A DNA stretch of 64,000 nt from Arthrobacter sp. PsM3 (GTDB taxonomy: Bacteria > Actinomycetota > Actinomycetes > Actinomycetales > Micrococcaceae), in assembly GCF_030433895.1 (NCBI RefSeq), contig NZ_JARUXE010000009.1:80710-144709 (forward strand), in the 5' to 3' direction. The position numbers and the translations under genes were made by a program. Position 1 is the stretch's first letter. Each line of letters starts with the position of its first letter. The notes under the pieces were generated by a model, which saw only the letters and a program-made list of their open reading frames with translations, had not been told where the DNA came from and did no database searches. Shown here in pieces: positions 50,602 to 60,039 of the stretch.

Positions 50602-51873
50602 CTACGGCACCGGGTTCCGCGCGTCGTACCTCAGGAAGCCCGACTGCGAATGCGCCACGGCCCACGCCACCGCGATGCACAACAGGCCGCCCAAAAGCAG
50701 GACCCAGCCTTCACTCAAAATCTTAGTCCCACCACCGGCGAGCATGTCCCCCACCCGCGGCCCGCCGGCCACCACCACAATGAACACGCCCTGCAGCCGG
50801 CCGCGCAGGTGGTCCGGCGTCGAGGCCTGCAGGATCGTGGTGCGGAAGACGGCGCTGACCGAGTCGGCGATGCCGGCCAGCCCGCAGCACAGGGCCGCGG
50901 GCAGCAGCCACCACGTCACTCCGCCGGCGCCGGCGTTCCCGGCGAGCACGACGACGAGGCCGAACCCGGCGATGGAGGCGCCCCAGCCCATCACGGACCA
51001 GACGACGGCGGTCCCCTGCCGCCGCACGCGGCCCAGCGGGCCGGAGAACAGGCCGGCCAGGAACGCGCCGACGGCGGTGGAGGCCAGCAGGATCCCGACC
51101 GTGGTTTCGCCGCCGCCGATCATCACCGCGCCAATCGCGGGCAGCAGTGCCCGGGGCTGGGCGAAGATCATGGCGACGAGGTCGATGATGAAGGTCATCC
51201 GCAGGTTGGGGCGGGTGCCCAGGAAGCGGAAGCCCTCGACGACGGAGCGCAGCCCCGCGGGACGCGCATGTTCCCCCGGCGGCATGGCGGGCAGTCTGAA
51301 CAGCGCCCAGACGGCGAAGGCGAAGGTGGCGACGTCGATGGTGTAAGTCCAGGCGAACCCGACCGTGGCCACCAGCAGCCCGGCCAGCAGCGGCCCGGCC
51401 GTCAGGGTCAGCCCGAAGCTGATCATGCTCAGCGCGTTGGCGGCGGGCAGGAGCTCCTTGCGGACCAGCAGCGGGATGATGGCGCTGCGGGCAGGCTGGT
51501 TGATGGCCTGCGCGCCGCTCTGCACCGCGATCAGGACATAGAGCAGCCAGACGTTGCCCAGGTGGAGCCAGGCCTGCAGCGCCAGGCAGGCGGTGGTCAG
51601 CCACAGCACCGAGGAGGCCAGCAGTGCCACCTTGCGCCGGTCATGGGCATCCGCGATCGAGCCGCCCAACAGGCCGCCGAAGACCAGCGGGACGAGGGCA
51701 AAGATGCTCAGCAGCCCGACGTAGAGGCTGTCCTGGGTGAGCCGGTAAACCTCCAGGCTCACGGCCACCAGGGTCAGCTGGCTGCCCACGGATGCGACGG
51801 CGGAACCCAGCCACAGGCGGCGGAACGCCGGACTCTCGCGCAAGGGCGTGATGTCCGCCAGATATTTCCCCAC
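50602..51873 (-). CDS. MFS transporter (EntS-like)
   Basis: Major facilitator of 423 aa, 12 helices, MFS_3 subgroup. AFRRLWLGSAVASVGSQLTLVAV and GGSIADAHDRRKVALL (motif A-like) mark the N-terminal half. It is the type of carrier that exports enterobactin or drugs. Single gene; substrate unknown. Confidence 0.88.
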   Translation of the reverse strand: MGKYLADITPLRESPAFRRLWLGSAVASVGSQLTLVAVSLEVYRLTQDSLYVGLLSIFALVPLVFGGLLGGSIADAHDRRKVALLASSVLWLTTACLALQAWLHLGNVWLLYVLIAVQSGAQAINQPARSAIIPLLVRKELLPAANALSMISFGLTLTAGPLLAGLLVATVGFAWTYTIDVATFAFAVWALFRLPAMPPGEHARPAGLRSVVEGFRFLGTRPNLRMTFIIDLVAMIFAQPRALLPAIGAVMIGGGETTVGILLASTAVGAFLAGLFSGPLGRVRRQGTAVVWSVMGWGASIAGFGLVVVLAGNAGAGGVTWWLLPAALCCGLAGIADSVSAVFRTTILQASTPDHLRGRLQGVFIVVVAGGPRVGDMLAGGGTKILSEGWVLLLGGLLCIAVAWAVAHSQSGFLRYDARNPVP

Positions 51874-51984
51874 CCGGACACTCTAGTGGGCCCCGGCGGA
51901 CCGGCCGGCGACGCCGGCGTGAGACCCGCGTGCCGGGACCTGACCCGTCCCGAAGGGCGTAACACGCGGGGATAAGCCGAGCCT

Positions 51985-52005
51985 TATTATGACCGGTTCA
52001 TAATA
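51985..52005. promoter_or_regulatory. Candidate Fur-family operator
   Basis: A perfect 8-bp dyad (TATTATGA, CCGGT, TCATAATA) in AT-rich DNA lies 17 bp before the regulator's start codon. FurA/CatR-type repressors of catalase operons bind such dyads, so autoregulation is likely. Confidence 0.7.
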
Positions 52006-52022
52006 GGTGCTTGAATGGGGGC

Positions 52023-52514
52023 ATGACGGAGACGGCGGGCACCCACGAGGCATGGGTTGCCGCCCTGCGTGCCCACGGCCGCCGGGTGACCAAACAGCGG
52101 CTGGCGGTGCTCACCGCCGTCGAGCATCACCCGCATTCCCCCGCCGAGCACATCCTCGCCGCCGCCCGCCATGACCTTCCGGAGCTGACCGCGCAGTCCG
52201 TGTACGTGGTCCTCGGCGATCTGACCGATCTGCAGATGCTGCGCCGTTTCGAGCCGCCGCACTCCCCCGCCCTTTACGAGACGCGGGTGGGCGACAACCA
52301 CCACCACGCCGTCTGCATCAGCTGCGGCCGGGTGGAGGACGTCGAGTGCGCCGTCGGACATGCGCCGTGCCTGACGCCCAGCTGGGACGAGAACGCCCGG
52401 CCGATGACCATCCAGATCGCCGATGTGCTGTACCAGGGCATCTGCCAGGACTGCCAGCGCACCCAAAAACTTCCCTCGACATCTGAACAGCAAGAAATCA
52501 ACAAAGGAGAATGA
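52023..52514 (+). CDS. Fur family transcriptional regulator
   Basis: Fur/PerR-type repressor of 163 aa. HGRRVTKQRLAVLTAVEHHPHSPAEHIL is the DNA-binding wing; HHHAVCISCGRVEDVEC and GICQDCQ carry the two CxxC zinc motifs. HHH supplies regulatory metal ligands. The start is the ATG at 52023; a TTG lies 12 bp upstream. Its stop overlaps the catalase start, and it probably represses catalase unless peroxide is present. Confidence 0.93.
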   Translation: MTETAGTHEAWVAALRAHGRRVTKQRLAVLTAVEHHPHSPAEHILAAARHDLPELTAQSVYVVLGDLTDLQMLRRFEPPHSPALYETRVGDNHHHAVCISCGRVEDVECAVGHAPCLTPSWDENARPMTIQIADVLYQGICQDCQRTQKLPSTSEQQEINKGE

Positions 52515-54019
52515 TGACTGCGAACCTTTCCGCGCCCATCTCGCATACCGCGACCACCACCCAGACCGGCGCCCCCGTCGCGTCCGACGAGCACTCGCTG
52601 ACCGCCGGGGCCGACGGGGCCACCGCGCTCCACGACCGCTACCTGGTCGAGAAGCTCGCACAGTTCAACCGCGAGCGGCTCCCGGAGCGCATTGTCCACG
52701 CCAAGGGCGGCGGCGCTTTCGGCACCTTCACGGTGACCGGCGACGTTTCCCGCTTCACCCGCGTGGCTGCATTCCAGCCGGGCGCTCAGGTTGGCACGGC
52801 CATCCGTTTCTCCTCCGTGGCGGGCGAGCAGGGCTCCCCGGACACCTGGCGCGACGTCCGCGGTTTCGCGACCCGCTTCTACACCCCTGAGGGCAACCTG
52901 GACATCGTGGGCAACAACACCCCCGTGTTCTTCATCAAGGACGGTATCAAGTTCCCGGACTTTATCCACTCGCAGAAGCGCCTCCCGGGCTCCGGCCTGC
53001 GTGACGCCGACATGCAGTGGGACTTCTGGACCCTCTCCCCCGAGTCGGCCCACCAGGTCACCTACCTCATGGGCGACCGCGGCCTGCCCCGCTCCTGGCG
53101 CGAGATGCACGGCTTCTCCTCCCACACGTACCTCTGGACGAACGCCGAAGGCGAACGCTTCTGGGTCAAGTACCACTTCCGCTCCAACCAGGGCGAGCAC
53201 AACATCACCAACGAACAGGCTGCGCAGCTTGCCGGCGAGGACGCCGACTACTACCGCCGCGACCTGTACGAGGCCATCGCCGAGGGCAACTTCCCCAGCT
53301 GGGACCTGCACGTCCAGGTCATGCCGTACGAGGATGCCAAGACCTACCGGTTCAACCCGTTCGACCTGACCAAGGTCTGGCCGCACGCGGACTACCCGCT
53401 GGTGGAGGTTGGCCGCTTCGAGCTGAACCGCAACCCGGAGAACTTCTTCGCCGAGATCGAGCAGATCGCCCTGTCTCCCGCGAACGTCGTTCCGGGCCAC
53501 GACATTTCCCCGGACAAGATGCTGATGGCGCGCGTGTTCTCCTACCCGGATGCCCACCGCTACCGCGTCGGCACCAACTTCAACGAGCTCCCGGTCAACC
53601 GCCCGGTCTCGCCGGTGAACAACTACTCGCAGGACGGCTCGCTGCGCCACGGCTACAAGCCGGCTTCGGCCCCGGTCTACGCCCCGAACTCCTTCGGCGG
53701 CCCCGTCGCCGATCCGGCCCGCGCCGGTGAGGGTTCCTGGGAGTACGACGGCGCCCTGGTCCGCACCGCTGCGACCCTGCACTCCGAGGACAGCGACTTC
53801 GGCCAGGCCGGAACGCTGTACCGCGACGTCTATGACGAAGCAGCCAAGGCCCGCTTCCTCGACACCATCACCGGTGCCGTGGGCGGCGTGCAGAACGCCG
53901 GCATCAAGGAACGCGCCATCCAGTACTGGACCAACGTCGACGCCGAACTCGGCGCCAAGCTGCGGGCCAACCTGGGCACAGTCGCTGTCTCCGACGCTGA
54001 GGCAGCCAACAAGATCTGA
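52514..54019 (+). CDS. katA: Monofunctional heme catalase
   Basis: Catalase of 501 aa, small-subunit clade. His62 is the active-site His in VHAKGGGAFG; NNTPVFFIKDGIKFPDFIHS and the heme-ligand Tyr in RVFSYPDAHRYRVG are present. ATG 52514 is preferred since GGAG lies 4 nt before it; ATG 52511 is only 1 nt away. Protects against H2O2. Translationally coupled to the Fur regulator. Confidence 0.95.
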   Translation: MTANLSAPISHTATTTQTGAPVASDEHSLTAGADGATALHDRYLVEKLAQFNRERLPERIVHAKGGGAFGTFTVTGDVSRFTRVAAFQPGAQVGTAIRFSSVAGEQGSPDTWRDVRGFATRFYTPEGNLDIVGNNTPVFFIKDGIKFPDFIHSQKRLPGSGLRDADMQWDFWTLSPESAHQVTYLMGDRGLPRSWREMHGFSSHTYLWTNAEGERFWVKYHFRSNQGEHNITNEQAAQLAGEDADYYRRDLYEAIAEGNFPSWDLHVQVMPYEDAKTYRFNPFDLTKVWPHADYPLVEVGRFELNRNPENFFAEIEQIALSPANVVPGHDISPDKMLMARVFSYPDAHRYRVGTNFNELPVNRPVSPVNNYSQDGSLRHGYKPASAPVYAPNSFGGPVADPARAGEGSWEYDGALVRTAATLHSEDSDFGQAGTLYRDVYDEAAKARFLDTITGAVGGVQNAGIKERAIQYWTNVDAELGAKLRANLGTVAVSDAEAANKI

Positions 54020-54095
54020 TCGTGCGTCCGGGTTAGCCCGTTCGCGCCCGCTGGCCCCGCGTCAGCCCGCGTTAGCGCTTTAGCGCGCGTCCTGA

Positions 54096-54129
54096 AACTC
54101 CCCGCCACGGATCTCCGTGGCGGGGAGTT
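54096..54129 (+). terminator. Intrinsic terminator after catalase
   Basis: A perfect 16-bp stem (54096-54111 with 54114-54129; the tip must open) is followed by TTTT. It is 77 bp past the catalase stop codon. Confidence 0.9.
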
Positions 54130-54198
54130 TTTTGCGCTTTTCCACATGGCGTTAACGGCCGCTCGCCATGGCACCGCCGGTATCCCTACGATCCATAC

Positions 54199-54834
54199 AT
54201 GGACACATTCGCAGGCATCCCGGATGCCGCCTTCCAGTTCTACGCAGAGCTTGAACGCAACAACAACCGCGACTGGTGGCTGGAACACAAGGCGACCTAC
54301 GACGCCGCGGTGAAAGGCCCGCTGACCCTGCTGCTGGCCGAGCTGGAGCCGTCCTTTGGTGCGGCCAAGCTCTTCCGGCCCAACAGGGACATCCGGTTCT
54401 CGCTCGACAAATCGCCGTACAAGACTGCCCAGGGCGCCCTTGCACCCACCGCCGACGGTGTCGGCTTCTACATCCAGCTCAGCGCCGACGGACTCCTCAT
54501 CGGAGGCGGCTGCCACACCCAGACGCCGGCCCAGCTGACGCGTTTTCGCAGCGCTGTCGATGCCCCGTCCAGCGGCGGGGCCCTGCAGTCCATCGTGCAG
54601 GACATCGAGGCGGCGGGCTTTGCCGTGGAGGGCGAAAGCCTGAAAACCGTCCCGCGGGGTTTCGACAAGGACCATCCGCGGGCGGAACTGCTCAAGCACA
54701 AGTCCCTGACGGCGGGCGCGAACGTCGGCCAGCCAGGCTGGCTCGCCACCCCGGGCGCGGCGGCTGAGGTGGCCCGGCGCTGGGAGGAACTGCGGCCCCT
54801 CGTCAACTGGATCAGCTGTTTCGCCGCCCCCTGA
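54199..54834 (+). CDS. DUF2461 family protein
   Basis: Protein of 211 aa. AAFQFYAELERNNNRDWWLEHKATYD, RPNRDIRFSLDKSPYKTA, GVGFYIQLSADGLLIGGG and VPRGFDKDHPRAELLKHKSL are DUF2461's conserved stretches. Function unknown. A TACGATCC-type -10 lies upstream at 54186. Confidence 0.9.
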   Translation: MDTFAGIPDAAFQFYAELERNNNRDWWLEHKATYDAAVKGPLTLLLAELEPSFGAAKLFRPNRDIRFSLDKSPYKTAQGALAPTADGVGFYIQLSADGLLIGGGCHTQTPAQLTRFRSAVDAPSSGGALQSIVQDIEAAGFAVEGESLKTVPRGFDKDHPRAELLKHKSLTAGANVGQPGWLATPGAAAEVARRWEELRPLVNWISCFAAP

Positions 54835-54868
54835 TGGGGACTCCGATCCAGGGCCCAACGCCGAAGTT

Positions 54869-54927
54869 GCCGGAGCCGCGCCCGGTCGCCGGAAGCTTGC
54901 AGCGACTGGGGCGCGGCTCCGGCGACC
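54869..54927. other. Two overlapping inverted repeats
   Basis: Perfect 15-bp arms 54869-54883/54909-54923, and a second 9-bp pair 54884-54892/54919-54927 whose right arm overlaps the first. The two foldings exclude each other. It lies between convergent genes and is likely a bidirectional terminator. Confidence 0.65.
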
Positions 54928-54956
54928 TCGATTTCTCAGGACCGGACGGTCGCCGG

Positions 54957-56618
54957 TTAGGCGCGGGTGTAGGTGCCCTCGTCCTCCGCGGCCTTGTTCC
55001 TCGAAGCCTCGGCGCCGCTGTCGCCGGCCTTGCTCTTCGCGGCCTCGGCGTCGGCATTTCCGGACTCGTCCGAGCCGGACCCGCCGTCGGCGTTGCCGGC
55101 GGAAGCGCCCCCGGCGGCGGGGCCGTTGACTGAAGCCCTGGCCGCGGCGAACTTCTCGTTCAGCCGGGAGTGGCGCTGGCCGTAGGAGAAGTAGATGATG
55201 ATGCCGATCACGAGCCAGCCGGCGAAGAAGATCCAGGTCTCCACGGCCAGGTTGGTCATGAGGTACAGGCACAGGACGGCCGAGATGATCGGGAGCACCT
55301 TGCCGAACGGCACCCGGAAGGCGGGCTTCAGGTCCGGACGCTTCTTGCGCAGCACCAGCACGCCGATGCTCACCGTCACGAACGCGGACAGCGTGCCGAT
55401 GTTGATCATTTCCTCCAGCAGGTCCACGTTGGTGAGCCCGGCGACAACCGCCACGGCGGCGCCGCAGATGATCTGCAGGCGGACCGGCGTCGCACGGATG
55501 GTGCTGGTCTTGGACAGCGAGCGCGGCAGCAGCCCGTCGCGGCTCATGGCCAGCACCACACGGGAGAGGCCCATCAGCAGCACCATGATCACGGTGGTCA
55601 GGCCCACGAGGGAGCCGAACGCGATGACCTTGGCGGCGTCGGTGTTGCCCACGGCCTCAAACGCGGTGGTGAGGGTCGGGTTCTTGGCCTCGGCCAGCTC
55701 GGTGTAGGACACCATGCCGGTCAGCGCCAGGGACACCAGGATGTAGAGCACGGTGACGACGGCGAGGCCGCCGAAGATGCCGCGGGGCAGGGTCTTCTGC
55801 GGGTTCTTGACCTCCTCGGCCGAGGTGGCCACCACGTCGAAGCCGATGAAGGCGAAGAAGACCAGGGCGGCGCCGGCGAAGATGCCGAGGGTGCCGTACT
55901 GCGCCGGGGCAGCGCCGGTGAGGAAGCCGAAGAAGGACTGCTTCATGACGTCGGCGGCACCGGTGCCCCCGGTCGGCTGGGAGGTCGGCACGAACGGCGC
56001 GTAGTTCTCAAACTTCACGTAGCTGAAGCCCACCACGATCACAAAGAGGACGACGGCGATCTTGATCAGCGTGAAGACGTTGCCGACGCGGGCGGACAGC
56101 TTCGTCCCCAGTACCAGCAGCACGGTGAAGACGGCGACGATCAGGAAGGCGCCCCAGTAGAGGTCCACCCCGCCCAGGGAGATCGCCGGCGGAATGTCCA
56201 CGCCCATCAGCGCGAACACCTTGCTGAGGTAGATGCCCCAGTACTTGGCGATCACCGCACCGGCGGTGAACAGCTCGAGGATGAGGTTCCAGCCGATGAT
56301 CCAGGCCAGCAGCTCGCCCATGGTGGCGTAGGTGAAGACATAGGCGGACCCGGCGACGGGGATCGCGGTGGCGAACTCGGCGTAGCACATGATCGCCAGC
56401 GCACACGTGACGGCGGCGATGGCGAACGAAAGGGTCACGGCCGGGCCGGCGAAGTTTGCTGCAGCTTTGGCCCCGACCGAGAAGATGCCGGCGCCGACGG
56501 CAACGGCGACGCCCATGATCATCAGGTCCCAGGAGCTGAGCGAGCGCTTCAGCTTCCGTCCGGGTTCCTCGGCGTCCGACATGGACTGCTCGATCGATTT
56601 GGTCCGGAATAGGTTCAT
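54957..56618 (-). CDS. APC family amino acid permease (cationic amino acid transporter-like)
   Basis: Integral membrane protein of 553 aa with about 12 helices. LSSWDLMIMGVAVAVGAGIFSV and AKAAANFAGPAVTLSFAIAAV are APC helix-1 and -2 features; FIGFDVVATSAEEVKNPQK is the helix-6 region. The C-terminal 65 aa (Ala/Gly/Asp/Glu-rich) is unusual. ATG 56618 chosen; a TTG at 56630 would add four residues. Single gene. Confidence 0.9.
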   Translation of the reverse strand: MNLFRTKSIEQSMSDAEEPGRKLKRSLSSWDLMIMGVAVAVGAGIFSVGAKAAANFAGPAVTLSFAIAAVTCALAIMCYAEFATAIPVAGSAYVFTYATMGELLAWIIGWNLILELFTAGAVIAKYWGIYLSKVFALMGVDIPPAISLGGVDLYWGAFLIVAVFTVLLVLGTKLSARVGNVFTLIKIAVVLFVIVVGFSYVKFENYAPFVPTSQPTGGTGAADVMKQSFFGFLTGAAPAQYGTLGIFAGAALVFFAFIGFDVVATSAEEVKNPQKTLPRGIFGGLAVVTVLYILVSLALTGMVSYTELAEAKNPTLTTAFEAVGNTDAAKVIAFGSLVGLTTVIMVLLMGLSRVVLAMSRDGLLPRSLSKTSTIRATPVRLQIICGAAVAVVAGLTNVDLLEEMINIGTLSAFVTVSIGVLVLRKKRPDLKPAFRVPFGKVLPIISAVLCLYLMTNLAVETWIFFAGWLVIGIIIYFSYGQRHSRLNEKFAAARASVNGPAAGGASAGNADGGSGSDESGNADAEAAKSKAGDSGAEASRNKAAEDEGTYTRA

Positions 56619-56773
56619 AGGAAAATCCAAAATCTCGCTAGCTGGTTGGAAACAGACCTATCCATAGTAGTGTCCATCCACTGGACGGCCAGATTTGTCC
56701 CACATCGTGAGACGCAAAAGGCGGGCCGTGCAGGTTTCCCTGCACGGCCCGCCCGCGCCTGACCAGCTCCGGT

Positions 56774-57181
56774 TTAGACCGGCCAGTCCATCAGTGTGGA
56801 CCGGATCAGGAACCGTTTGCCTTCCGGCGCCTCGACCGAGAAGCCGCTCCCCCGGCCCGGCACCACGTCCACGGTCAGGTGGGTATGGCTCCAGTAGTTG
56901 AACTGCTCCTTGGACATCCAGAACTCAATCGGCTGCGGCTGTAGACCGTCGGAAATGTCGAACAGGCCCAGCTGCACGTCCGAGTCGCCGGTGATGAACT
57001 CCCCAGCGGGATAGCACATCGGCGAGGAGCCGTCGCAGCAGCCGCCGGACTGGTGGAACATCAGCGGACCGTGCTGGAGCCACAGCTTGCGCAGCAGTTC
57101 CACCGCTTCCTGGGTGAGCGCCACCCGGGAGAAGTCCTCCCCGGGAACGGTCACGGCGGCGTCGAGCTTGGTCGGTGGCAT
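56774..57181 (-). CDS. DUF779 family protein
   Basis: Protein of 135 aa. LMFHQSGGCCDGSSPMCYPAG has three Cys in a likely metal-binding loop, then FWMSKEQFNYWSHTHLTVDVVPGRGSGFS with His residues. DUF779 genes regularly sit beside aldehyde dehydrogenase genes; here it is 33 bp downstream of adhP on the same strand. Function unknown. Confidence 0.88.
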   Translation of the reverse strand: MPPTKLDAAVTVPGEDFSRVALTQEAVELLRKLWLQHGPLMFHQSGGCCDGSSPMCYPAGEFITGDSDVQLGLFDISDGLQPQPIEFWMSKEQFNYWSHTHLTVDVVPGRGSGFSVEAPEGKRFLIRSTLMDWPV

Positions 57182-57214
57182 CAGAATCCTTTCTGCATCA
57201 GTACCTGTTGACCA

Positions 57215-58252
57215 TCAGTACTTGATGACCACGCGGCCGTCGATCTTGGCGTGCTTCATTTCATCGAGGACGGCATTCACTTCGGAAAGCTCCCGGGTGG
57301 AGACCGTCGGGTGGATCTTGCCCTCGGCGTAGAATTCCAGCGCCTCGGCCAGGTCCTGGCGGGTTCCGACGATGGAGCCGCGGACGGTCAGGCCCTTGAG
57401 CACAATCTCGAAGATCGGCGCCGGGAAATCACCCGGCGGCAGGCCGTTGAACACAATCGTTCCGCCGCGCCGGGCCATCCCGATCGCCTGGCCGAATGCT
57501 GACGGGTGCACTGCAGTGACCAGGACGCCATGGCAACCTCCGGTTTCGCGCTGGATGACTTCGGCGGGATCTTCGTGCAGGGCATTGACGGTCAGTTCCG
57601 CACCGTGCTTCTTGGCCAGGGCGAGCTTGTCGTCGGCGATGTCCACCGCAGCAACCCGGAGGCCCATGGCAACCGCGTACTGGACGGCGATGTGGCCGAG
57701 GCCGCCGATGCCCGAGATCGTGACCCACTGGCCGGGCCGGGCCTCGGTCATCTTGAGTCCCTTGTAGACGGTCACTCCGGCGCAAAGCACCGGGGCCACC
57801 TCGACGGGGTCCGTACCGGCCGGGATCCGTGCGGCGAAGCGCGTGTCCACCAGCATGTACTCGCCGAAAGAGCCGTCAACGCTGTAGCCGGCGTTCTGCT
57901 GCGCCTCGCACAGGGTTTCCCAGCCGGTGCGGCAGTACTGGCAATCGCCGCAGGCGGACCAGAGCCAGGCGTTGCCGACGAGGTCCCCGACGGCCAGGTC
58001 GGTGACTCCCTCACCGAGGGCAACCACCTCGCCGACGCCTTCGTGGCCGGGGATGAACGGCGGGGTCGGCTTGACCGGCCAGTCGCCTTCCGCGGCGTGG
58101 AGGTCAGTGTGGCAGACGCCGGTGGTCAGCACCTTGACGAGAGCCTGGCCGCGGCCCGGAACGGGAACGGGGAGGGTCTGGATCTGGAGGTCCTTGCCGA
58201 ATTCGGTTACCACCGCGGCTTGCATTGTCGTCGTCGTCGTTGTCGTCGTCAT
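57215..58252 (-). CDS. adhP: Zinc alcohol dehydrogenase AdhP-type
   Basis: Medium-chain dehydrogenase of 345 aa. GVCHTDLHAAEG holds the catalytic-zinc Cys, GHEGVGEVVALGEGV the His-Glu signature, CGDCQYCRTGWETLC the four structural-zinc Cys, and GIGGLGHIAVQYAVAMG the NAD loop. Residues 2-9 are eight Thr encoded by ACG/ACA repeats before the second Met. Oxidises primary alcohols to aldehydes for the aldehyde dehydrogenase encoded upstream. Confidence 0.93.
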   Translation of the reverse strand: MTTTTTTTTMQAAVVTEFGKDLQIQTLPVPVPGRGQALVKVLTTGVCHTDLHAAEGDWPVKPTPPFIPGHEGVGEVVALGEGVTDLAVGDLVGNAWLWSACGDCQYCRTGWETLCEAQQNAGYSVDGSFGEYMLVDTRFAARIPAGTDPVEVAPVLCAGVTVYKGLKMTEARPGQWVTISGIGGLGHIAVQYAVAMGLRVAAVDIADDKLALAKKHGAELTVNALHEDPAEVIQRETGGCHGVLVTAVHPSAFGQAIGMARRGGTIVFNGLPPGDFPAPIFEIVLKGLTVRGSIVGTRQDLAEALEFYAEGKIHPTVSTRELSEVNAVLDEMKHAKIDGRVVIKY

Positions 58253-58383
58253 AGCGAAATCCTTGCGTCATCAAACATGGGTGCAGCTAACAGGCGTGTG
58301 CACGGCGTCCTTCCGCGTGGGTGCACACGTGGTACGGGCGGGGCGGACCCATCATGATCCGCCCCGCCCGGGTTTGGTGCGGC

Positions 58384-59907
58384 TTAGAAGAAGCCGAGCT
58401 TGTTCTCGTTGTAGCTGACCAGGAGGTTCTTGGTCTGCTGGTAGTGGTCCAGCATCATCGAGTGGTTCTCGCGGCCGATGCCGGAGGACTTGTAGCCGCC
58501 GAACGCAGCGCCCGCCGGGTAGGCGTGGTAGTTGTTCACCCACACGCGGCCGGCCTGGATCTCGCGGCCGGCGCGGTAGGCGACGTTGCCGTTACGGGAC
58601 CAGACGCCGGCGCCGAGGCCGTAGAGGGTGTCGTTGGCGATGCCCATCGCGTCGTTGTAGTCGCTGAAGCGCGTCACGGACACCACCGGGCCGAAGATTT
58701 CCTCCTGGAAGATGCGCATCTTGTTGTGGCCTTCGAAGATGGTCGGCTGCATGTAGTAGCCGCCGGCCAGGTCTCCGGGCATCTCGGCGCGGGCGCCGCC
58801 GGTGAGGATCTTGGCGCCCTCCTGCTTGCCGATGTCGATGTAGGAGAGGATCTTTTCCAGCTGGTCGTTGGAGGCCTGGGCGCCAAGCTGGGTTTCGGTG
58901 TCCAGCGGGTTGCCCTGGATGATCTTCTCGACCCGGGCCACGGCGTCGGCCATGAAGGATTCGTAGATGTCCTCCTGGACCAGGGCGCGGGACGGGCAGG
59001 TGCAGACTTCGCCCTGGTTGAAGGCGAAGAGTGTGAAGCCTTCCTGTGCCTTGTCGTAGAACGCGTCGTTGGTGTCGGCGACGTCGTTGAAGAAGATGTT
59101 GGGGCTCTTGCCGCCCAGTTCCAGCGTGACCGGGATCAGGTTCTGGCTGGCGTACTGGCTGATCAGGCGGCCGGTGGAGGTTTCGCCGGTGAACGCGATC
59201 TTGCGGATCCGGGGGCTGGAGGCCAGCGGCTTTCCGGCTTCGACGCCGAAGCCGTTGACCACGTTCAGGACGCCGGCCGGCAGCAGGTCGCCGATGAGTT
59301 CCATCAGGACCAGGATCGAGGACGGGGTCTGCTCGGCCGGCTTGAGGACGACGGCGTTGCCGGCGGCGAGCGCGGGGGCGAGCTTCCAGACGGCCATCAG
59401 GATCGGGAAGTTCCAGGGGATGATCTGGCCCACGACGCCGAGCGGCTCGTGGTAGTGGTACGCGGTGGTGTCCTCGTCGAGCTGGGACAGCCGACCTTCC
59501 TGGGCGCGGACCGCGGAGGCGAAGTAGCGGAAGTGGTCGGCGGCGAGCGGGATGTCCGCGTTGAGGGTTTCGCGGATCGGCTTGCCGTTGTCCCAGGACT
59601 CGGCGACGGCGAGCATCTCTAGGTTCTCGTCGATGCGGTCGGCTATCTTGTTCAGGATGGCGGCGCGCTCGGCGACTGAGGTCTTGCCCCAGGAGGGGGC
59701 AACCTTGTGAGCGGCGTCCAGCGCCAGCTCAATGTCCTCGGCGGTGCCGCGGGCGACCTCACAGAAGACCTTCCCGGTGACGGGGGTGATGTTCTCGAAG
59801 TACTGGCCCTTGACCGGGGCGACCCACTCGCCGCCGATCCAGTTCTCATAGCGGTCCTTGAAGGTGACCTTCGAGCCCTCGGTACCGGGCTGTGCGTAGA
59901 CAGTCAT
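58384..59907 (-). CDS. Aldehyde dehydrogenase
   Basis: NAD-dependent aldehyde dehydrogenase of 507 aa (ExaC/AldB-like). Catalytic Cys near residue 300 in [14 protein letters not shown]; the general-base Glu in [33 protein letters not shown] for cofactor binding; [15 protein letters not shown] near the C-terminus. AAAGGAGC precedes ATG 59907. Completes the alcohol-to-acid pathway with AdhP. Confidence 0.94.
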   Translation of the reverse strand: MTVYAQPGTEGSKVTFKDRYENWIGGEWVAPVKGQYFENITPVTGKVFCEVARGTAEDIELALDAAHKVAPSWGKTSVAERAAILNKIADRIDENLEMLAVAESWDNGKPIRETLNADIPLAADHFRYFASAVRAQEGRLSQLDEDTTAYHYHEPLGVVGQIIPWNFPILMAVWKLAPALAAGNAVVLKPAEQTPSSILVLMELIGDLLPAGVLNVVNGFGVEAGKPLASSPRIRKIAFTGETSTGRLISQYASQNLIPVTLELGGKSPNIFFNDVADTNDAFYDKAQEGFTLFAFNQGEVCTCPSRALVQEDIYESFMADAVARVEKIIQGNPLDTETQLGAQASNDQLEKILSYIDIGKQEGAKILTGGARAEMPGDLAGGYYMQPTIFEGHNKMRIFQEEIFGPVVSVTRFSDYNDAMGIANDTLYGLGAGVWSRNGNVAYRAGREIQAGRVWVNNYHAYPAGAAFGGYKSSGIGRENHSMMLDHYQQTKNLLVSYNENKLGFF

Positions 59908-60039
59908 TGCAGCTCCTTTGCTGTGCAAGAGGGTGGCGGCCAGTTGTTGGCGCCTCCAATGCGTTCAGCCTAGGAGCGGGGAGGTTGCAGTCAGGTTGCA
60001 ACCGGAGTGACCCGGGTCACTTTTGCGGGATCTGGCGGG

